Counted from the stretch's first letter, positions 20,764 through 28,724 are shown. The stretch is 64,000 bases of DNA from Pseudarthrobacter sp. W1I19 (GCF_030817835.1 NZ_JAUSZR010000001.1:2108001-2172000); one strand, 5' to 3'. Notes: generated by a model not told the origin, from the sequence alone. Translations and numbers: made by a program.

Positions 20764-20829
20764 AGCTGCTCTGCGGCGGTTTCGGGGCGCTGCGCGGGGC
20801 CTCACGTCTACGCACAGTGCATGTTGCAA

Positions 20830-20881
20830 CTGCACACAGAGAAGGCCCGGTCCTAACGGACCGGGCCTTCTCTGTGTGCAG
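20830..20881. terminator. Very strong bidirectional terminator, GntR gene / qcrB
   Basis: A perfect 24-bp stem (20830-20853 with 20858-20881) with a TAAC loop lies between the convergent regulator and qcrB genes. It has no clean T-run, but its length and placement make termination on both sides likely. Confidence 0.85.
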
Positions 20882-20892
20882 AATGACTGGGC

Positions 20893-22563
20893 CTAGTGGC
20901 TCAGGCTCTTGGCTTCCTCGGGTGCTTCAACTGCCGCATGGCCATGGCCGTGGGCAGCTTCCAGCTCAGCCGGGGTGGCCGGGGCAACACGGTCCTCGAA
21001 GAACCAGCGGGAGAGGAAGGCGCGGCGCTTCTCCTTGCGCGTCACCACACCGTGTTCGTTCGGAACAGCGGGGAGGACCTCAGGAGATTCGAAGCCCACC
21101 AGCTTGTAACGCTTGTACTCGTCCAGCGGCGCGTGTACCTCGATGAACTCGCCGTGCGGGAGGCGGACAATGCGTCCGGTCTCCCGGCCGTGGAGGGCGA
21201 TCTCGCGGTCCTTGCGCTGCAGGGCCAGGGCCACGCGCTTGGCGACCACGAAACCGATGATCGGCCCGATGAAGAACAGCGCCCGCAGCCAGTACGTCAC
21301 GTCGTTGAGCGAGACGTGGAAGTGGGTGGCGATGAGGTCGGAACCGGCCGCAGCCCACATCACGCAGTACCAGATGAAGCCGGCAACACCGATGGCAGTA
21401 CGGGTCGGTGCGTTGCGCGGACGGTCCAGCACGTGGTGCTCGCGGTCGTCCTTGGTGATCCAGCGCTCAATCCACGGGTACATAAACATGACCGTGAACA
21501 GGATGCCGGCCGGCACAAGGGCCGGAAGCAGGACATTGAAGGTGAATACGAAGCCGAACCAGTTCTGCTCTACTTGCCAGTCACCCAAAGTGCCGGGCAT
21601 CAGGCGCAGCGCGCCGTCAACAAATCCGATGTACCAGTCAGGCTGGGTACCGGCGGACACCGGGGAGGGGTCGTACGGACCGTAGTTCCAGATCGGGTTG
21701 ATCGTGAAGAAACCGGCCATCAGGGCCAGCACGCCGAAGACGATGAAGAAGAATCCACCGGCCTTCGCTGCGTAAACAGGGCCCAGGGGATAGCCGACAA
21801 CGTTATTGTCGTTGCGTCCCGGGCCGGGGTACTGGGTGTGCTTGTGGACGACCACCATAAACAGGTGCAGGACGATCATCAGCAGGATCAGTGCCGGGAC
21901 AAGCAGGATGTGCAGCATGTACAGGCGGCCGATGATGGCAGTGCCCGGGAATTCTCCACCGAAGAGGAAGAACGAGATGTAAGTTCCCACGACCGGGATG
22001 GACTTGATCACGCCGTCGATGATGCGCAGGCCGTTTCCGGACAGCAGGTCATCGGGGAGGGAGTAGCCGGTGAAGCCGGCTGCCATGGCCAGGATGAGCA
22101 GCACGCTGCCCACCACCCAGTTCATCTCACGGGGCCTGCGGAAGGCGCCGGTGAAGAAGACGCGGAGCATGTGCACGGCGATGGAAGCGACGAACAGCAG
22201 TGCTGCCCAGTGGTGTACCTGGCGCATGAACAGGCCGCCGCGGACGTCGAAGGAGATGTCCAGGGATGAGCTGTAGGCCACTGACATCTCAACGCCCTTG
22301 AGGGGCACGTACGAACCGTCGTAGTGCGTCTCCGCCATGGACGGGTCGAAGAAGAATGTCAGGAAGGTGCCGGACAGCAGCAGGATGACAAAGGAGTACA
22401 GGGCCACTTCGCCGAACATAAAGGACCAGTGGTCGGGGAAGACCTTGCGGCCGAATTCGCGGAGGATTCCGGAACCGCCAACACGTGAATCGACGAAGTC
22501 GGTGAACCGGCCTGTCTTGGTTTTGGCGACGAAAGCGGGCTCAGCTGTTGATGCTGCGCTCAT
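20893..22563 (-). CDS. qcrB: Cytochrome bc1 complex subunit b
   Basis: A 556-residue menaquinol oxidation subunit. Eight or so membrane helices in the first 400 residues carry the b-haem His residues, including those in QVHHWAAL and in MLHILLVPALILLMIVLHLF. The PDP-like Qo segment and a charged cytoplasmic C-terminal tail of about 150 residues, usual in Actinobacteria, are present. I chose ATG 22563 over the GTG three codons upstream because GGGAG lies 10 nt before it; it overlaps the qcrA end by 23 nt. It is the last gene of ctaE-qcrC-qcrA-qcrB. Confidence 0.95.
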   Translation of the reverse strand: MSAASTAEPAFVAKTKTGRFTDFVDSRVGGSGILREFGRKVFPDHWSFMFGEVALYSFVILLLSGTFLTFFFDPSMAETHYDGSYVPLKGVEMSVAYSSSLDISFDVRGGLFMRQVHHWAALLFVASIAVHMLRVFFTGAFRRPREMNWVVGSVLLILAMAAGFTGYSLPDDLLSGNGLRIIDGVIKSIPVVGTYISFFLFGGEFPGTAIIGRLYMLHILLVPALILLMIVLHLFMVVVHKHTQYPGPGRNDNNVVGYPLGPVYAAKAGGFFFIVFGVLALMAGFFTINPIWNYGPYDPSPVSAGTQPDWYIGFVDGALRLMPGTLGDWQVEQNWFGFVFTFNVLLPALVPAGILFTVMFMYPWIERWITKDDREHHVLDRPRNAPTRTAIGVAGFIWYCVMWAAAGSDLIATHFHVSLNDVTYWLRALFFIGPIIGFVVAKRVALALQRKDREIALHGRETGRIVRLPHGEFIEVHAPLDEYKRYKLVGFESPEVLPAVPNEHGVVTRKEKRRAFLSRWFFEDRVAPATPAELEAAHGHGHAAVEAPEEAKSLSH

Positions 22564-23614
22564 GCATATCACGCTCCCAGTAACTTGGTCCTACAGGTTC
22601 TTTGAAGTCGCTGGTGGCGACCAGGTAGCCTTCGTCGTCAACTGCGATGGGCAGCTGGGGGAGAGGCCGGCTGGCGGGGCCGAAGATCACCTTGCACTCC
22701 TGAGTGAGGTCAAAGGTGGACTGGTGGCACGGGCACAGCAGGTGGTGCGTCTGCTGCTCGTACAGAGCAACGGGGCAACCGACGTGGGTGCAGATCTTGG
22801 AGTATGCAACGATGCCGTTGTAACCCCAGTCCTCGCGGCCCTCGGAAGGGTTCAGGGAAGCCGGATCCAGGCGCATGAGCAGCACAACGGCCTTGGCCTT
22901 TTCGTTGAGCTTGCCCTCGTGGAGTTCGTTCAGGCCTTCCGGAATGACGTGGAAGGCTGAGCCGATGGTGACGTCGGAAGCCTTGATGGGTGTTCCGTCG
23001 GGGTCCCGGGCGAGGCGCTTGAGCTTTCCGTCCGCGGGGGCCCACATGGTGTGGGCGAGCTTATTGTCGGGACGCGGACCGAGGTCGCCGAAAAGGGCGA
23101 CTGCGGGCAGCGGAGCCAACGCAACGGCACCGAGGAGGGTGTTGCGGATCAGCGGGCGGCGCTTGATGCCCGTCTCTTCCACGATGTCGTCAACGATCCG
23201 GACGGCGGCCCGGCGGTCCTCCTCGTAGCGGATCGCGTGACGCTCTTCGGAGACTTCGTGGTCCGGCATCAGGGCCTTGGCCCAGTGCACGATGCCGGTT
23301 CCGATGCCCAGCATCGCAAACGCGGTACCGATACCCAGCAGCATGTTCTGGAGCCGGATGGATTCGATCGTTGATTCACCGGCCCCCAGATCGATGGCGA
23401 AGTACGCCACCAGGAAGATCAGGGTGCCAACAACAGAAATGCCAAATAGTAAGGCGACCTGCCGTTCTGCCCGCTTTGCGGCCTTCGGGTCCGTGTCAGC
23501 CAGGCGCAAACGGTGCGGAGGAATTCCAGGATCCTGGAACTTCTCCACCTCATTCTGACCAGCCGTAGCTACGGTGCCCGAGTGGTTCGGACTGCCGTCA
23601 CTATGGTTGCCCAT
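22541..23614 (-). CDS. qcrA: Rieske iron-sulfur subunit of the bc1 complex
   Basis: A 357-residue Rieske protein with the actinobacterial architecture of three membrane segments before the head domain: two at about 60-110 and one at about 165-185. The [2Fe-2S] ligands are in CTHVGC and CPCHQST, with both disulfide cysteines present. It moves electrons from quinol to QcrC. Two ATG codons compete. I chose 23614 because GAGGCG lies about 6 nt upstream, whereas the ATG at 23626 abuts its own AGAAGG with no spacing. It overlaps qcrB by 23 nt. Confidence 0.94.
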   Translation of the reverse strand: MGNHSDGSPNHSGTVATAGQNEVEKFQDPGIPPHRLRLADTDPKAAKRAERQVALLFGISVVGTLIFLVAYFAIDLGAGESTIESIRLQNMLLGIGTAFAMLGIGTGIVHWAKALMPDHEVSEERHAIRYEEDRRAAVRIVDDIVEETGIKRRPLIRNTLLGAVALAPLPAVALFGDLGPRPDNKLAHTMWAPADGKLKRLARDPDGTPIKASDVTIGSAFHVIPEGLNELHEGKLNEKAKAVVLLMRLDPASLNPSEGREDWGYNGIVAYSKICTHVGCPVALYEQQTHHLLCPCHQSTFDLTQECKVIFGPASRPLPQLPIAVDDEGYLVATSDFKEPVGPSYWERDMHERSINS

Positions 23615-23637
23615 AATTCGCCTCATCCTTCTCTCGT

Positions 23638-23689
23638 CCCGGCGGATGCCGGGTTAGTTTCTAATATCAAGCTGCTGACTCGTCAGCAG
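23638..23689 (-). other. Tandem hairpins between qcrC and qcrA
   Basis: Two small perfect hairpins: 23672-23678 with 23683-23689 (7 bp, 4-nt loop) and 23638-23643 with 23648-23653 (6 bp, 4-nt loop). No T-run follows, so they look like mRNA processing or stability elements inside the operon rather than terminators. Confidence 0.5.
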
Positions 23690-23713
23690 AAGTTTTGGTG
23701 TTCCGGGGAAGTG

Positions 23714-24502
23714 CTAGGACGTCCGGGAAGTCAGCCAGATGGTGAAAGCAATGATGACGCCGAGGCCTGCAACCCAGACGAACAGGCCCTCAGCCACGGG
23801 GCCCAGCGATCCCAGGTCAGCGCCGCCGGGGGAGCCGCTGGTTTCGATCTGCTTGAGGAAGGTGATGACATCGCGCTTGCCCTCAGGGGTGATGTTGGAA
23901 TCGCTGAAGACCGGCATGTTCTGCGGACCGGTGACCATTGCCTCATAGATGTGCTTGCCCGAAACATCGGCCAGGGCAGGAGCGAACTTACCGCGGGTGA
24001 GCGCACCGCCGGCAGCAGCCGCGTTGTGGCACATGGCGCAGTTGGTACGGAAGAGTTCGCCACCGGCGGCTGCGTCACCCTTCTTGTCCAACATGCTTTC
24101 CTCAGGAAGAGCCGGGCCGGCGCCCAGGGAGGCGACGTAGGCTGCAAGCTGGTGGGTCTGTTCGTCGTTGAACTGAACAGGCTTCTCCAGCGCCTGGGGT
24201 CCGTTCATCTGCATGGGCATGCGGCCGGTACCAACCTGGAAGTCGACAGCAGCAGCCCCGACGCCCACGAGCGACGGACCATCCTTGGAACCGCTGGCGC
24301 CCATGCCGTGGCAGGTGGCGCAGTTGGCGGCGAAAAGCTTTCCGCCTTCCTCGACGTCACTTGTGCTGTACGTGGTGGTGGAAGCCTTGGCCTCGTTGAC
24401 GGTGGTGGCCACGGCGTACAGCCCGCCAGTGATGAGGAGGCCCATCAGTAGGAGGGCAATGACTGCCAGTGGGTGTCGCCGCTTTTGCGAGAGTGCCTTC
24501 AC
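23714..24502 (-). CDS. qcrC: Diheme cytochrome c subunit of the bcc complex
   Basis: A 262-residue protein with an N-terminal membrane anchor (about residues 12-34), two c-type haem sites CATCH (61-65) and CAMCH (155-159), and a C-terminal membrane segment (about 235-258). In Actinobacteria it replaces soluble cytochrome c and passes electrons straight to CuA of CtaC in a bcc-aa3 supercomplex. GTG start with AAAGGAA 7 nt upstream, 86 nt after ctaE. Axial Met residues (for example GRMPMQMNG) are present after the first haem domain. Confidence 0.96.
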   Translation of the reverse strand: MKALSQKRRHPLAVIALLLMGLLITGGLYAVATTVNEAKASTTTYSTSDVEEGGKLFAANCATCHGMGASGSKDGPSLVGVGAAAVDFQVGTGRMPMQMNGPQALEKPVQFNDEQTHQLAAYVASLGAGPALPEESMLDKKGDAAAGGELFRTNCAMCHNAAAAGGALTRGKFAPALADVSGKHIYEAMVTGPQNMPVFSDSNITPEGKRDVITFLKQIETSGSPGGADLGSLGPVAEGLFVWVAGLGVIIAFTIWLTSRTS

Positions 24503-24588
24503 GTGGTGGTTCCTTTATTCGATCCTGGGCGGGCTCCGGGAGCCGCTACCTGAAATTCTGCCTCTTGTAGAAAAAGAATCAAAGCTGG

Positions 24589-25227
24589 CTACTTGAGGAC
24601 GTAGATGACCAGGAAGAGGCCGATCCAGACGACATCCACAAAGTGCCAGTAGTACGAGGTGACAATCGCTGACGTGGCTTCGAAGTGCCCGAACTTCTTC
24701 GCGGCGAAGGACCGGCCCATGATCAGGAGGAAGGCAACAAGCCCGCCGATCACGTGGAGGCCGTGGAAGCCGGTGGTCATGTAGAAGGCCGAACCGTAGG
24801 CGTTGGAGGAGAGCGAAACGTGCTCGGAAACCAGCATCGCGTATTCAGTGGCCTGGCCGGCGACGAAGAACGCACCCATCAGGAATGTGAGGGTGAACCA
24901 TTCGTTCATTCCCCAGCGGGCGAACTGGAAAGCCCCGCCTGTTTTGCGCGGCTGCAGCCGCTCGGCGGCGAAGACACCCATCTGGCAAGTAAAGGAACTG
25001 GCCACGAGGACGATCGTGTTGACGAGCGCAAAGGGGAAGTTGAGCTTGGCTGTCTCCTCGGCCCACATCTCGCCGCTGGTGGAGCGGAGCGTGAAGTACA
25101 TGGCAAAGAGACCGGCGAAGAACATCAACTCGCTGGAGAGCCACACTACGGTTCCAACGGAAACCATATTGGGGCGGTTCAGCGTGGGGTGCGCCGGGGT
25201 ACTGGGGGCATGGGTCGCAGATGTCAC
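24589..25227 (-). CDS. ctaE: Cytochrome c oxidase subunit III
   Basis: A 212-residue, five-helix subunit III of the aa3 oxidase, the usual short form that lacks the first two helices. Conserved segments include [17 protein letters not shown] near residues 29-45, FHGLHVIGG and the final [16 protein letters not shown] chose GTG 25227, giving [12 protein letters not shown] -10-like CATAAT ends 6 nt upstream, and no Shine-Dalgarno exists, so the mRNA is probably leaderless. A 12-codon longer in-frame start would overlap that promoter. It heads the ctaE-qcrCAB operon and is divergent from trpD. Confidence 0.93.
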   Translation of the reverse strand: MTSATHAPSTPAHPTLNRPNMVSVGTVVWLSSELMFFAGLFAMYFTLRSTSGEMWAEETAKLNFPFALVNTIVLVASSFTCQMGVFAAERLQPRKTGGAFQFARWGMNEWFTLTFLMGAFFVAGQATEYAMLVSEHVSLSSNAYGSAFYMTTGFHGLHVIGGLVAFLLIMGRSFAAKKFGHFEATSAIVTSYYWHFVDVVWIGLFLVIYVLK

Positions 25228-25229
25228 AT

Positions 25230-25263
25230 AGACATTATGTCTGTAAAACTCCGTGCTGCCCAA
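25230..25263 (-). promoter_or_regulatory. ctaE promoter with overlapping inverted repeat
   Basis: On the minus strand TTGGGC (25263-25258), an 18-bp spacer and CATAAT (25239-25234) end 6 nt before the ctaE GTG. The inverted repeat AGACAT-T-ATGTCT (25230-25242) covers the -10 and start-site region, where a repressor could block transcription. Confidence 0.55.
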
Positions 25264-25363
25264 CGCAAACCGGCTTTTCGGGGGACTTTTTCTACAAAGA
25301 CGCGAAATCGCCCGGAAAAGTTCCCTTGACGGTTCACATTGGTCAGCCGCGGCTATCCCTCGA

Positions 25364-25369
25364 TAGCAT
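25364..25369 (+). promoter_or_regulatory. trpD -10 element (TAGCAT), predicted leaderless
   Basis: TAGCAT ends 6 nt before the GTG of trpD. A weak -35, TTGGTC, lies at 25339-25344 with a 19-bp spacer. There is no ribosome binding site. Confidence 0.55.
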
Positions 25370-25375
25370 CAGCAA

Positions 25376-26434
25376 GTGACTTCACAGGCATCTGCAGCAT
25401 TGGCGGACAACACGTGGCCCCGGCTGATTTCGGCCCTGATCAACGGCAAGGACCTCACTGCGGACAGCACCGCGTGGGCCATGGACACCATCATGTCCGG
25501 GGAAGCGACATCAGCCCAGATCGCGGGATTCCTGGTTGCCCTTAGCGCCAAGGGCGAAACCGTCGAAGAGCTCTCAGGCCTCGTGGACGCCATGCTGGCC
25601 CACGCTAATCCGGTGTCGATTTCCGGCGAAAAGCTGGACATCGTTGGTACCGGTGGTGACCAACTCAACACCGTAAACATTTCCACCATGGCCGCCCTGG
25701 TTGCTGCCGGGGCCGGCGCCAAAGTGGTCAAGCACGGCAACCGCGCGGCGTCGTCGTCGTCGGGGTCAGCGGATGTGCTGGAGGCTTTGGGAGTCCGGCT
25801 GGACCTGTCCATCGACCAGGTGGCCCGCAACGCCGAGGTGGCCGGAATCACCTTCTGTTTCGCGCAGGTGTTCCATCCGTCTTTCCGTCATACGGCCGTG
25901 CCGCGGAAGGAACTGGCTATTCCTACTGCCTTCAATTTCCTGGGTCCGCTGACCAACCCTGCCCGGGTTCAGGCGTCGGCAGTGGGCGTAGCCAACGCCA
26001 GGATGGCGCCCCTGGTGGCCGGTGTCCTGGCCCAGCGGGGGAGCCGGGGCCTGGTATTCCGTGGCAATGACGGCCTGGACGAACTCACTACCACCGGCCC
26101 CTCTACCGTGTGGGAAATCCGCAACGGTACCGTGGTGGAGCAGTTGTTCTCTCCGGAGGACCTCGGGATCAGGCTAGCCACCGTGGAACAGCTCCGCGGC
26201 GGCGATGCCCAGGCGAATGCTGGCGTAGTCCGCGAAGTGCTCGCGGGCAAGGAGGGGCCCGCCCGGGACGCCGTCCTCCTCAACGCAGCTGCCGGCCTGG
26301 TGGCATTTGATACCGGCGCGGAAGGTCCCCTGCTCGAACGCATGCGGACTGCCTATGCGCGGGCAGCTGAATCCATTGCGTCCGGGGCCGCAGCCGCGGT
26401 GCTGGAGAAATGGGTGTCGCTCAGCCGTTCCTGA
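25376..26434 (+). CDS. trpD: Anthranilate phosphoribosyltransferase
   Basis: A 352-residue enzyme that joins anthranilate to PRPP, the second step of tryptophan synthesis. The PRPP-binding GTGGD is in [17 protein letters not shown] (near residues 85-101), followed by [25 protein letters not shown] sequence that closes the active site. It stands alone, away from other trp genes, and divergent from ctaE, as in mycobacteria. The GTG start is set by TAGCAT 6 nt upstream. Nothing resembling a trp leader peptide is seen. Confidence 0.95.
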   Translation: MTSQASAALADNTWPRLISALINGKDLTADSTAWAMDTIMSGEATSAQIAGFLVALSAKGETVEELSGLVDAMLAHANPVSISGEKLDIVGTGGDQLNTVNISTMAALVAAGAGAKVVKHGNRAASSSSGSADVLEALGVRLDLSIDQVARNAEVAGITFCFAQVFHPSFRHTAVPRKELAIPTAFNFLGPLTNPARVQASAVGVANARMAPLVAGVLAQRGSRGLVFRGNDGLDELTTTGPSTVWEIRNGTVVEQLFSPEDLGIRLATVEQLRGGDAQANAGVVREVLAGKEGPARDAVLLNAAAGLVAFDTGAEGPLLERMRTAYARAAESIASGAAAAVLEKWVSLSRS

Positions 26435-26447
26435 CGGTTCGGGCCCT

Positions 26448-26726
26448 CTACTCGAAACCGAGGGCGAACGCTGCGTCCAGGTCGTGCTGGGAGTAGGCGC
26501 GGAATGCGATATGCGTGGTGGTGTGGACCACTGCGGGAACCTTGGAGAGCCGGTCCGCAATGACATCGGCAAGGTCCTCGTGCTGCCGTACCCGTGCGAC
26601 CGCGATCAGGTCCCATTCACCCGTCACTGAATAAACCTCGCTGATGCCCTCGATTGCTGAGATCTCTTCGGCAGTTTCAGGAATGCGGGCAGCGTCGGTC
26701 TTGATCAGAACGAATGCGGTGATCAC
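26448..26726 (-). CDS. Stand-alone RAM (Lrp/AsnC effector) domain protein
   Basis: A 92-residue protein consisting only of the alpha-beta RAM domain of Lrp/AsnC regulators, without a helix-turn-helix. VYSVTGEWDLIAVARV (residues 31-46) is the strand-turn that binds amino acids at dimer interfaces in the family. Such proteins can form homo-oligomers or pair with full Lrp proteins; the ligand is unknown. GTG start with AAGGA 6 nt upstream. It converges on trpD with a 13-nt gap. Confidence 0.87.
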   Translation of the reverse strand: MITAFVLIKTDAARIPETAEEISAIEGISEVYSVTGEWDLIAVARVRQHEDLADVIADRLSKVPAVVHTTTHIAFRAYSQHDLDAAFALGFE

Positions 26727-26835
26727 GTTTAATCCTTTCGGATCTGTTGCGCCGTAGCAGGGCCCGGCAGGCTTCTCGGTGCTGCCAGCCTATTACATCC
26801 CGGTCCGGACCCGGCGGGATCATCAGTGCCCTGTG

Positions 26836-27237
26836 TCAGTTCTTCCGGAACCGCCGTGCTCCTGCCCATGCCAGGCGCCAGCCAACCAGCAGCAGCCCCA
26901 GGTTCAGCAAGGCAACGATGATGAACGGCAGTACCACCGTTTGGTTTGTGAGGAGGCGGAGTACCATGCCGCCGGCCAGGGCCCCGAGCCAGACTGACAG
27001 GCCCGCCCGGCGCACGGCCAGCGGGTTGCGCCAGGCTTTGGAGGCCAGCCAGCCCAGGGCCGCTCCCGCCAGGAAGGGCCACGCGGTCAGGAATACGCCG
27101 GCCACCACATCGCCCCGTTGGTGTGCGTCCCGGCCCACGGCAGCAAACACCAGGATCAGGACGGCGTCCGTGATGGCTGCGGCTGCAATCCGCCGCAGGG
27201 AAAGGGACGGAACCGGCCGTTGAATTGAAGGGGTCAT
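26836..27237 (-). CDS. DUF3054 four-helix membrane protein
   Basis: A 133-residue conserved membrane protein of unknown function. Four hydrophobic segments lie at about residues 20-36, 47-64, 80-97 and 101-122. GRDAHQRGD and the WPFLAG-GW segment fit DUF3054. The ATG at 27237 has TAGGCT ending 7 nt upstream and no Shine-Dalgarno, so a leaderless message is likely. It is divergent from the first VOC gene. Confidence 0.82.
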   Translation of the reverse strand: MTPSIQRPVPSLSLRRIAAAAITDAVLILVFAAVGRDAHQRGDVVAGVFLTAWPFLAGAALGWLASKAWRNPLAVRRAGLSVWLGALAGGMVLRLLTNQTVVLPFIIVALLNLGLLLVGWRLAWAGARRFRKN

Positions 27238-27244
27238 GATTTCG

Positions 27245-27250
27245 AGCCTA
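27245..27250 (-). promoter_or_regulatory. -10 element (TAGGCT), predicted leaderless
   Basis: Minus-strand TAGGCT ends 7 nt before the ATG of the DUF3054 gene. Confidence 0.5.
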
Positions 27251-27351
27251 GCAATTCAATGTGCTGCCCGTTTGCCGTCCGACGCCACCCCTTGTACCTG
27301 CCCCCGCAACTGGGCAGGATGGACAAATCCGGGCGTCGGGAAGGGCGGGAC

Positions 27352-27750
27352 ATGCGGTTGATCCAGGTAGCGCAGCACGCAGGCGACCTCGAGCGGGCGG
27401 CCGGCTTCTATTCGGAACTGCTCGCCGTCCAGCCCACAGCAGTGTTCGACCCGCCCGGCCTGGTGTTCTTCGACCTCGACGGCCTGCGGCTGTTGCTGGA
27501 GCGGGAAGCCCCGCGGGCGCTGCTCTACCTCGAGGTTCCCGATGTGAGGAGGTCTGTGGCCGAGCTTAAGGGCAGGGGAGTCGAAGTCTTGGCAGATGCG
27601 CACATCATCTTCAGCCACAGTGACGGGCTGCTGGGGCCGGCCGGCACGGATGAGTGGATGGCCTTCATCAGGGACAGCGAGGGCAATACCTTGGGGCTTG
27701 TCAGCCAGCTTCCCGCGCAGGGGGCAGCACAGGACCCGGAGCGTACCTGA
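27352..27750 (+). CDS. VOC (glyoxalase/bleomycin-resistance fold) protein
   Basis: A 132-residue single VOC domain with two beta-alpha-beta-beta-beta modules. It begins MRLIQVAQHAGDLERAAGFYSE, the usual first strand and helix, and ends with DSEGNTLGLVSQ, which holds the late metal-ligand strand. I chose ATG 27352 because GGGAAGGGCGGGA precedes it and upstream extensions are not VOC-like. Substrate unknown; members include glyoxalases, dioxygenases and antibiotic-binding proteins. Confidence 0.8.
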   Translation: MRLIQVAQHAGDLERAAGFYSELLAVQPTAVFDPPGLVFFDLDGLRLLLEREAPRALLYLEVPDVRRSVAELKGRGVEVLADAHIIFSHSDGLLGPAGTDEWMAFIRDSEGNTLGLVSQLPAQGAAQDPERT

Positions 27751-27755
27751 GTGCG

Positions 27756-27784
27756 TTGTGCCTTTCGGGTACCGCCACTAGGCT
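27756..27784 (+). promoter_or_regulatory. Promoter TTGTGC-17-TAGGCT
   Basis: A -35 TTGTGC (27756-27761) and -10 TAGGCT (27779-27784) with an optimal 17-bp spacer lie before the second VOC gene. The message would have a leader of about 15 nt containing GGAAGGGAGC. Confidence 0.65.
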
Positions 27785-27805
27785 CAAGCCGGAAGGGAGC
27801 AACCT

Positions 27806-28276
27806 ATGCCACGCACCATTGGAACCTGTCTGTGGTTCGAGAACGAGGCGGAACAGGCAGCCGAGTTCTACACCTCGGTTTTTGATAACTCCAAGATCCT
27901 GAATGTCTCACGTCTCGAAGGTGCGCCGGGCCCCGAAGGGCAAGCCGTCGCCGTCGAATTCGAGCTGGAAGGACGCACCTTCACCGCGCTGAACGGTGCG
28001 CGTGGCGCCGTTTTTACCGAAGCTGTTTCATTTATGGTCGACTGCGAGGACCAGGAAACGGTGGACCGCTATTGGTCAGCCCTGACCGACGGCGGCAGCG
28101 AAAGCCAGTGCGGCTGGCTCAAGGACCGCTTCGGGGTTTCCTGGCAGGTCATTCCGTCCGTGCTTACCTCGCTGATCGCCGGGACGGATCCACTCGGTTC
28201 CCGGCGGGCGATGCAGGCGATGCTGGGGATGCGGAAGCTGGACATCGCGGAGCTGAAGAAGGCTTACGACGGCTGA
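27806..28276 (+). CDS. PhnB-like VOC protein (3-demethylubiquinone-9 methyltransferase-like domain)
   Basis: A 156-residue PhnB/YjdN-type VOC protein. TCLWFENEAEQAAEFYTSVF (residues 7-26) is the signature first module, and GWLKDRFGVSWQVIP closes the second. Despite the database name of the domain, no methyltransferase activity is implied; functions in the family are mostly unknown. ATG start with AAGGGAGC 5 nt upstream and its own promoter, so it is transcribed separately from the VOC gene before it. Confidence 0.85.
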   Translation: MPRTIGTCLWFENEAEQAAEFYTSVFDNSKILNVSRLEGAPGPEGQAVAVEFELEGRTFTALNGARGAVFTEAVSFMVDCEDQETVDRYWSALTDGGSESQCGWLKDRFGVSWQVIPSVLTSLIAGTDPLGSRRAMQAMLGMRKLDIAELKKAYDG

Positions 28277-28335
28277 GGCCCCTGAGTTACCAGCGTTCGC
28301 CGGCTGCATCCGGGGTGAAGTGCAGGGCTGGGGGA

Positions 28336-28341
28336 TAGCAT
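28336..28341 (+). promoter_or_regulatory. -10-like element (TAGCAT) before a small membrane protein gene
   Basis: TAGCAT lies 8 nt before ATG 28350, slightly further than in the other predicted leaderless genes, and 2 nt before an in-frame GTG. Weakly supported. Confidence 0.35.
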
Positions 28342-28349
28342 CGGTGCTG

Positions 28350-28499
28350 ATGAACAAACCGCTGTGGATCTGCTGCCTCGTGGGCGCCGCCGTCGGAATA
28401 GCCGTGGGCCTGGCTGTCTTTGACAGCCCGTTCATTGGTTTCGCGCTGGGACTGGGCCTCGGGGCGGTGCTGGCTGCGGGCATTGGCCAGCGGCACTAG
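28350..28499 (+). CDS. Small two-helix membrane protein (49 aa)
   Basis: A 49-codon frame from ATG 28350 to TAG 28497-28499. Two Gly/Ala-rich hydrophobic stretches (about residues 5-24 and 28-46) are separated by the short turn DSP. Glycine spacing (GAAVGIAVG, GLGLGAV) suggests tight helix packing. GGGGGA lies upstream, and GTG 28344 is an alternative in-frame start. Function unknown. It lies between the PhnB-like gene and the polyketide operon on the same strand. Confidence 0.6.
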   Translation: MNKPLWICCLVGAAVGIAVGLAVFDSPFIGFALGLGLGAVLAAGIGQRH

Positions 28500-28550
28500 G
28501 ACCGCAGGGAAACGCGCCTGCGAATACGTCCTTGGGGAAGCGGGCGCCGC

Positions 28551-28581
28551 TTCAGGTGTTACTTGACATAATGTAGATTAT
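28551..28581 (+). promoter_or_regulatory. Candidate promoter and AT-rich palindrome before the type III PKS operon
   Basis: TTCAGG (28551-28556), a 17-bp spacer and TAGATT (28574-28579) form a possible promoter. The palindrome ATAAT-GTAG-ATTAT (28568-28581) overlaps the -10, and a TTGACA hexamer sits at 28563-28568. The arrangement suggests an operator for a dedicated regulator, which is not in the window. Confidence 0.4.
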
Positions 28582-28652
28582 CGGCACTTTGCCAAGGAGC
28601 TTCGAAAGGGGTCGGGCGCCTAATCCGGGCACGCCGGTTCCGGCCCTCGCAA

Positions 28653-28724
28653 ATGCGCTCCCGCCCACAAATCCGCAGGTCATCATTGTCTTATCCGAAG
28701 TGCTCGTTAAGAATGAACCAATGA
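28653..28724 (+). CDS. Possible upstream ORF coupled to the PKS start
   Basis: A 23-codon frame starts at ATG 28653 and stops at TGA 28722-28724, overlapping the PKS start as ATGA. The peptide is basic (MRSRPQIRRS...). Neither frame has a clear Shine-Dalgarno, so re-initiation after this ORF could load the PKS gene. It may be chance. Confidence 0.3.
   Translation: MRSRPQIRRSSLSYPKCSLRMNQ

Noticed and set aside
20896..22269. A 457-codon open frame antisense to qcrB
   Set aside because: Shadow of the high-GC third codon positions of qcrB; low-complexity translation and no promoter or ribosome binding site.
28589..28720. N-terminal extension of the PKS from TTG 28589
   Set aside because: The 44 extra residues are Pro/Ala-rich and unlike any type III PKS N-terminus. 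The protein from 28721 has the family length.
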